Assembly (NCBI GenBank): GCA_038503035.1
Contig: JAVSML010024447.1
Location: forward strand, 186,001-250,000
Length of the DNA: 64,000 nucleotides
Source: Crocodylus rhombifer
Lineage: Eukaryota; Chordata; Crocodylia; Crocodylidae
Direction of reading: 5' to 3'
This document shows positions 58,681 to 64,000 of the stretch, one piece after another (the stretch's first letter is position 1; each line of letters opens with the position of its first letter). The position numbers and the translations under genes are program-made. Below the pieces are notes generated by a model, which had not been told where the DNA came from, ran no database searches, and saw nothing but the letters and a program-made list of their open reading frames with translations.

Positions 58681-61600
58681 CTCTCCAGCACAACACTGCC
58701 CTGACTCTGGTGTGTATGAAGAAATGAAACCAGCTGCAATGCTTAGTGAGCAGCAGTGGGTGAAATTAGACCTCTGTTGTCGATGGAGCCATATTAATCA
58801 GCAGGATAGCCTCAAGTACCGTGACACATGCAAAAACTGGAACAGGCACAGTCTGCCGGTAAAAAACAAGCACCCTTTCTCTTCCAGCCACTGAAGGGGC
58901 AGAGTTTCTCCACACCACTGACAGGAGCCATCAAATAGATCAGAGGAGCTGGTCTGGAAGTTGGCAGGCTATCATATACATATACATATAACTGCTGCCA
59001 CTAACTGGTTCCCCCAAAATATGCACTAATGTACACATTTGTCTCTACCCCTCTGACCTGGAGAAACAAGCATTTGTCTCATGCTCCCAAGCAAAGAGGT
59101 CGTAATGCTCTAGAGCTCTGCAGTTGGACTTCCAAGGTTTCAAAGTGTCTGAAATGTAAGAGCCTCGTACACCAGTGAGGTGTGTTAGCAGCATCAATTG
59201 ATACTGAATGTTACCAAGAAAAAGGCCCAGCTTTGCAATCGTAATCTTGTCAGAACCGCTAAAGAAATCTGCAAGCTCTTTGAGCAGCTCTCCTGCCTGC
59301 CTGCCTCATTTAACATGTAAGTATGTCCAGGCATTCAGAGTACAGCCCAATCTTATCCCCGTGGATTCCTGTGTTTCCAAAAATGTTCCAGATATTCGCT
59401 ACTTAATGTTATTTGTGTGTCTCAATTTAGCATCGATACTGACACTCCAGCAAGGACCAGGCATTTACCTTATGTGGGCAAGACTGCAACAGAGACGGAG
59501 AGATGGTGACAGAATTGCATATCACTAACAAAACAAAGCCTTGGGCCCTGGGCTGCATCTGCTCAGTACCTGGGTTCACATGCCATGGCAGCAAGACAGC
59601 TAGGCTTGAAGCAGCCACATTACCCTGACCTAGAAATGCTGGTACCACTTTTCCTTGAATGGTAGTACTTGCAGCTACACACTGAATCTGTGTGTTTACA
59701 TCAGCACCCCCATCTCACTCTGAATCTCATCAAAGCACAGCACACTGCAGGGTTGACCCCACCCAGTCGCACTTCCCCCTGGATGGGAAAAGAGATAGTA
59801 GGGACGTAGCTCAGCTTTTCATAAATAGTAGAGCCAAGGCACACCAGCTGCTTCACTCAACCCTCCTCCACCCCTACCCTCACTGCTTCCCTTAGCTCCT
59901 GCTGCTCATACCTCTTCTTTTTTATATTTTAAACTTTATTAGTACCACCAACCCTTCTCTAGTGGGAGAGCACTCTTTGTAACCTCCACACCACCCCAAA
60001 GGTGGCTTGGAGCAGGGCAATCACTCTACAGAGCCATAGGTCCCTATACATTTGCTCTGTCTCAGCTTGACTATGTGTACTAAATGAGGCGAGAACAATA
60101 AATAGTAGGTGATCACCCAATCAAGGGCTGTACCAGTGAGGGCTGGGGAAATCTGTCTCTAGAAGAATGATGATTTGTGGCAGAGGTGATGAAATTCCTG
60201 GATCATTGAGTAACTCAACATACATGGAGTCTTCCCCATGCCCCTAGGGCTGCATCCTACACCCTGGCAACAACAGGCCAACTCAGGGCAATGGGATGAC
60301 CACACACTAGGGAAACCTATCTGGCATCAAGCTGTCAGAAAGCAGGCAAGGTCTGGGGAATGGAAAATCCCCAGCAGAAGGAAGAAAGAATCAAGTGTTA
60401 TCACTAGGTCATAGTGGGGCTTGATTTTGTACAGGGGTCAGGGTAGAGGGTGTCACTGTTGAGTGCTATACCAGTGAGGAAAAAGGGCAGCAGCTGCACA
60501 CTGGTAAAAGATTCTCTTTCATTCAAAGGAGAAGCCACATTCAAGAGGAAGGATCGAACCTGCCTTGGAGGATTGTGACCCAAGCCTGAAAGTGCCAAGG
60601 AGATCACCGCATGTACCAGAGGCCCAGTGGGTGGGACCTGAACACGGTAGCCTGAATCTAAGGGGGCTACCCGGGGTTGTAAGACAGGATCATTGTCTGG
60701 CATGAAAGGTACCTAAGTTAACCTTCAAGTTTGGTATTTCTAACTTTGCAGGCCTTGACTTTGCCATCCTAACAGTCCTCTAAGACAGTGAGGGCCCTGT
60801 CTCCAATTTGTATGGGAGCTCATGTTTGCATGGACATACAAACACACACGTGTGGTCCTCAAGCAGAAAGAACTGCCTGTAACCAGAGGCAGGAGTCATC
60901 TCCTATGGGTCTTGCTCTGCAGAGATAGTGTACTTGGGATGTGCAAAGCTTTTCCAAGGGGCAGAGGGGCACTAGGGAAGAGAACCTTATACAGGCAAAA
61001 GACTGATAAAGTAGCAGATGCAGTTTCAAAGGGGTAAGTTTGCTGTTCTCTCCCTTTGCTGAACAGGCCGTGATTTACCCACCAGGGTAATTTTACGGTG
61101 CAGAGATAACACAGTAGAAAGCAACAGGCCTCCTCAGCGGCATCAGTATTTGGGTCATCATCCCAACTGTGCACTGAAGAGGCAGCCTATGGCAATGAAA
61201 GACAAGTTCTGTTGGCACGTAACAGGGATACAGGTTACCGTGTAATGTTTCCTGCTGATCTTAATAAGGGCGCTGCTCATTTATTTGGAGAGGCCAGCCC
61301 GTGGCTCTGCAGTGCTATTCAGGCTATGCAGTCAATCCACAGCCTATGCCAGAAAAGTGCCATGTCTTACTGTGCTGTCAGGCAGCTGAGCTGTCTTACA
61401 GGGGCTTCTCCATGGCAAATACACAGGGAGGCAGTCAGCTCTGCTTCAGAAGAGGACAGCTGGACACTTAAATTCCTGAGTCACTGCTCTCATTTCAAGT
61501 AGCAGCTGGGAATGTTTTCAATGCCTGCATTCAGGCAGAGAACAGGGCAGGGCTAAAGCAACAAGAGCTAGACGCAGCGAAGAGATACAAGGCTTTACCT

Positions 61601-64000
61601 TCTGTAATGCACCTATCGCCACAATATCTACATGTACATCACAGGCCAAAAAACAGTCCCTTTGTTCACAGCTTCAGTCTGGAGAGGAACTGGAACAATG
61701 CAGCAAGGAAGGGTCTGGAGGTATGTACTAAAATTATTCTTGAAAGCTAGCCTGTGATGGTCCTCAGAGGTCTTCTGCCACACAACCTGTCTTGCAGAGC
61801 ATCTATTGGTCTGTAGAAGAGAACATGGTCTCTGAAGGTTGGAAATAACTTCCTCAGGCCCGCATAACTCCTTCAGGCCTACATGATATGTTCTGCAATA
61901 TTCCTCTATGCTACGTGCAATTCAACTTCCCTAAAACACAGAGCAGCACTACTCTGGAGGGTCTTGGCCTACTTACTGGTGGTGAATTAGTCATGCTCAC
62001 AAACTCTATGCAGTTCAAGCTGTATAGGGTTGCAGCTTTCAATCTTTCAGCGGTTACTGAGGTGCACTGGCAGAACTCTGTAGGAATCCAGGACCAAAAT
62101 AAGGTGCTACAGGCCAAAACCAAGGTGCACTGGCAGACCCGAAGAGAGAAATTTGTCCAGCACCTTCTGCTGCATATGCCTTCTGGTGCTCATGTCTCTC
62201 ATCTTTTAAACACAGGGGTCATATGTCAATTGGAAATGGGCTCTGGAAGCAATCACATTCCTATTGCATGCCCAGGAGGAAAAAGCAGAAGCCACAAATT
62301 TTGTTCTACCCCCACCCCTCAAAATATTTATATATAAACAACCTAATTCCCTCTTTTTAGCTATCCTCTCTCTCAGGACTAGGAGACCAACCTTGTTTTG
62401 CCATCCAGTCATATACAGCACTGGTATATTCACCCATCATTTCTTAATAGTGTAACTATACCATGTGCAGCCACAAGAGCCTTCTCTGGTTAGTCTGCAT
62501 TTCACCTTCCTCCTCCTCTGCCTCATTTCAGCTCCTTGAAATGAAGTAATAGGGTTCTCCAGTTTCCTTTTCAATCTGTGAGCTTCAACAGTTCCCTGTC
62601 ACAGGTCTGGTGTTTTTGTTTAACTCCCTTGCAGTTGCCAGAGTTGCTCTAGGTGGCTCATGTTTTATTGGGCTTGGAAGGAGAAGCCACTGCAAAACAT
62701 TTTAGATTAAAATAAACCAAGGCTTTTTACTTGGTAGTTCAATTTTACAGTCAGTGAAAGGAAGTGAGAGTGTCTTGATCAGTGCCCTGGGTGGAGGGAG
62801 GGCACAGGCACTGCAAACCATTCCTACTCATGGCTCGCTCAGTGCTCTGCCTGGCCTGACCCATGCCCCTCTTCAAACATCCAAGGGAATCACAGGCTGG
62901 GAATTTTATCTCAGACCCATTCCCTTTGCCTTAGTTCAAGGAAAGATGTTAGCTAGAGAAACAACCCACTCTCCAAAACCACTTCTGAAACCAGTGTCAA
63001 AGCCCAGGGCAGGAACCAGCCGGCAGCATGTTTCCTGGTGCTATTCCAGGCTGCAGAAAATCCCTTCCATCTTGCTGCTAATCTGTTGCTTTCAGCAGAT
63101 GAGAAGACAGGTTCCAGTTGTAGGCATCTGAAATTTGTCCCCTTCCCCCTTCCCAGGCCACCAACACAGTGTTTCTAGGTTAAAGAACAGGAAGATGCCC
63201 GGAAAATGTGGCAGTTGCTGTTTGCAGACAGGTAAGCACTAAACAGAGTTTACTGTCAATAGCAATGATCTCTCAGCCAGTCACACTAATTGGAACAAGT
63301 GGAATTGCCTGTCATTTCCAAGCACCAGTGGGAACAGTGACCTCCCATGGCCAGGCAGGCTCAGCAAGCCTGTTTCTAGCACTTCTGGACAAGGGAAATA
63401 TTAGGGAATTTGTTCCCATTTGATTATTCCTGTGGGAATCCAGCCAAAGGATTCTTGAATTAATGATGGGTGATTATTCATATTTAGCAAGGAGGAAATA
63501 AGAGCTGGGTCAGTTACCCATTTCCTGATCCTATTATTAAGTTATGCTTGCTGGCAGAGAGATGCAACACCCTCCCTTCAAAGAGACTCTTTCTTTTACT
63601 TCTCGCAGCTCAAAGTTGCTTCCATATTCTTCCACCAGAGAAAAATACAGCAATTGGGTCACTCCTCTCTTTCAGTAGCATTAGTGCCAGTAACAGTCAA
63701 CAGAGGTTTCAACCCTGAGGCAGAGAAGGGGGGAGGAGGTGGCTATGTACTTTGTGAAAAGGGCGGCTCATTTTTTGCAATTCACTCCCCAATCCCCTTG
63801 CTCCTTGATCCAAAATAGCTTGAACCTGCATGATCCTTAGGCATTCGTGCAAGGAGCAGGTATTTTCCTATGTTTTAAGGCGGCAACAGGATACCTAGGC
63901 TCCATAGGGAAGATGAGATCTGGCTGCCTGGTGACTTCACACGTGTTGAAGGAATTGGAGCCAAGTAGACTTGAGCTGTTTCATTTCTCAGTTTTGTATG
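58681..64000. other. non-coding sequence
   Basis: About 5.3 kb without a recognised gene or repeat. A short (CATATA)n run lies at about 58973-58990. The largest frame, 61888-62337 (plus, 149 codons), carries an imperfect internal repeat (ggtgcactggcaga at about 62061 and 62125) but no domain. The frame 62754-63131 is likewise unrecognised. Regulatory elements or small exons may exist but cannot be seen by eye. Confidence 0.45.

Noticed and set aside
61888..62337. 149-codon plus-strand frame, the longest outside repeats and GC-rich DNA in the right third
   Set aside because: No recognisable motif and no ribosome or splice context. The internal direct repeat suggests local duplication. Kept only as non-coding.
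1..64000. CRISPR arrays, operons, tRNA or rRNA genes
   Set aside because: No regular direct-repeat/spacer array, no tRNA cloverleaf or rRNA sequence was seen, and the genome is vertebrate.

Overview
The window looks like nuclear DNA of a sauropsid amniote, most likely a crocodilian (alligator-like). The evidence is the repeat content: five CR1 LINE copies with the short 3' end typical of that lineage, degraded MIR-type CORE-SINEs, many small hAT elements, solo LTRs and Penelope-like fragments. The species call is recognition from memory, not a database match. No intact host protein-coding gene can be identified. Most open frames are chance frames or lie inside repeats.

Layout. 1-12.5 kb is AT-rich intronic or intergenic sequence with three hAT insertions (343-650, 1817-2003, 11083-11278), one hAT end (3061), a CR1 tail, a Tigger1-like MITE (9759-10089) and two Penelope-like relics. 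12.53-13.35 kb is a CpG island with promoter motifs and a candidate non-coding first exon on the minus strand (13080-13138). It ends in a consensus splice donor, so the sequence to the left is probably intron 1 of a minus-strand gene. 13.4-28 kb is non-coding, with MIR copies, an hAT copy, a solo LTR (about 21790-22513), hairpin-rich MITE fragments and another hAT copy (26640-26819). A 10-base assembly gap lies at 28216-28225.

28.5-55 kb is the repeat-dense half. It holds four long CR1 copies (28572, 33245, 37750, 47013), two solo LTRs of one family (30491-31436 and 44926-46372), a third LTR type (54025-55040), an hAT copy (43985-44203), a 208-bp TIR element (50436-50643) and a palindromic Penelope-like insertion (39098-39458). 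The minus-strand arm of that insertion keeps a recognisable hammerhead-ribozyme core. 55-64 kb is mostly unannotatable non-coding sequence with one MIR copy.

Nothing here forms an operon or pathway. The interest lies in the mobile elements: the hammerhead-bearing palindrome, the Tigger1-like element that resembles a mammalian family, a set of hAT insertions whose 8-bp target duplications share a central TA, and two CR1 copies with informative internal deletions.
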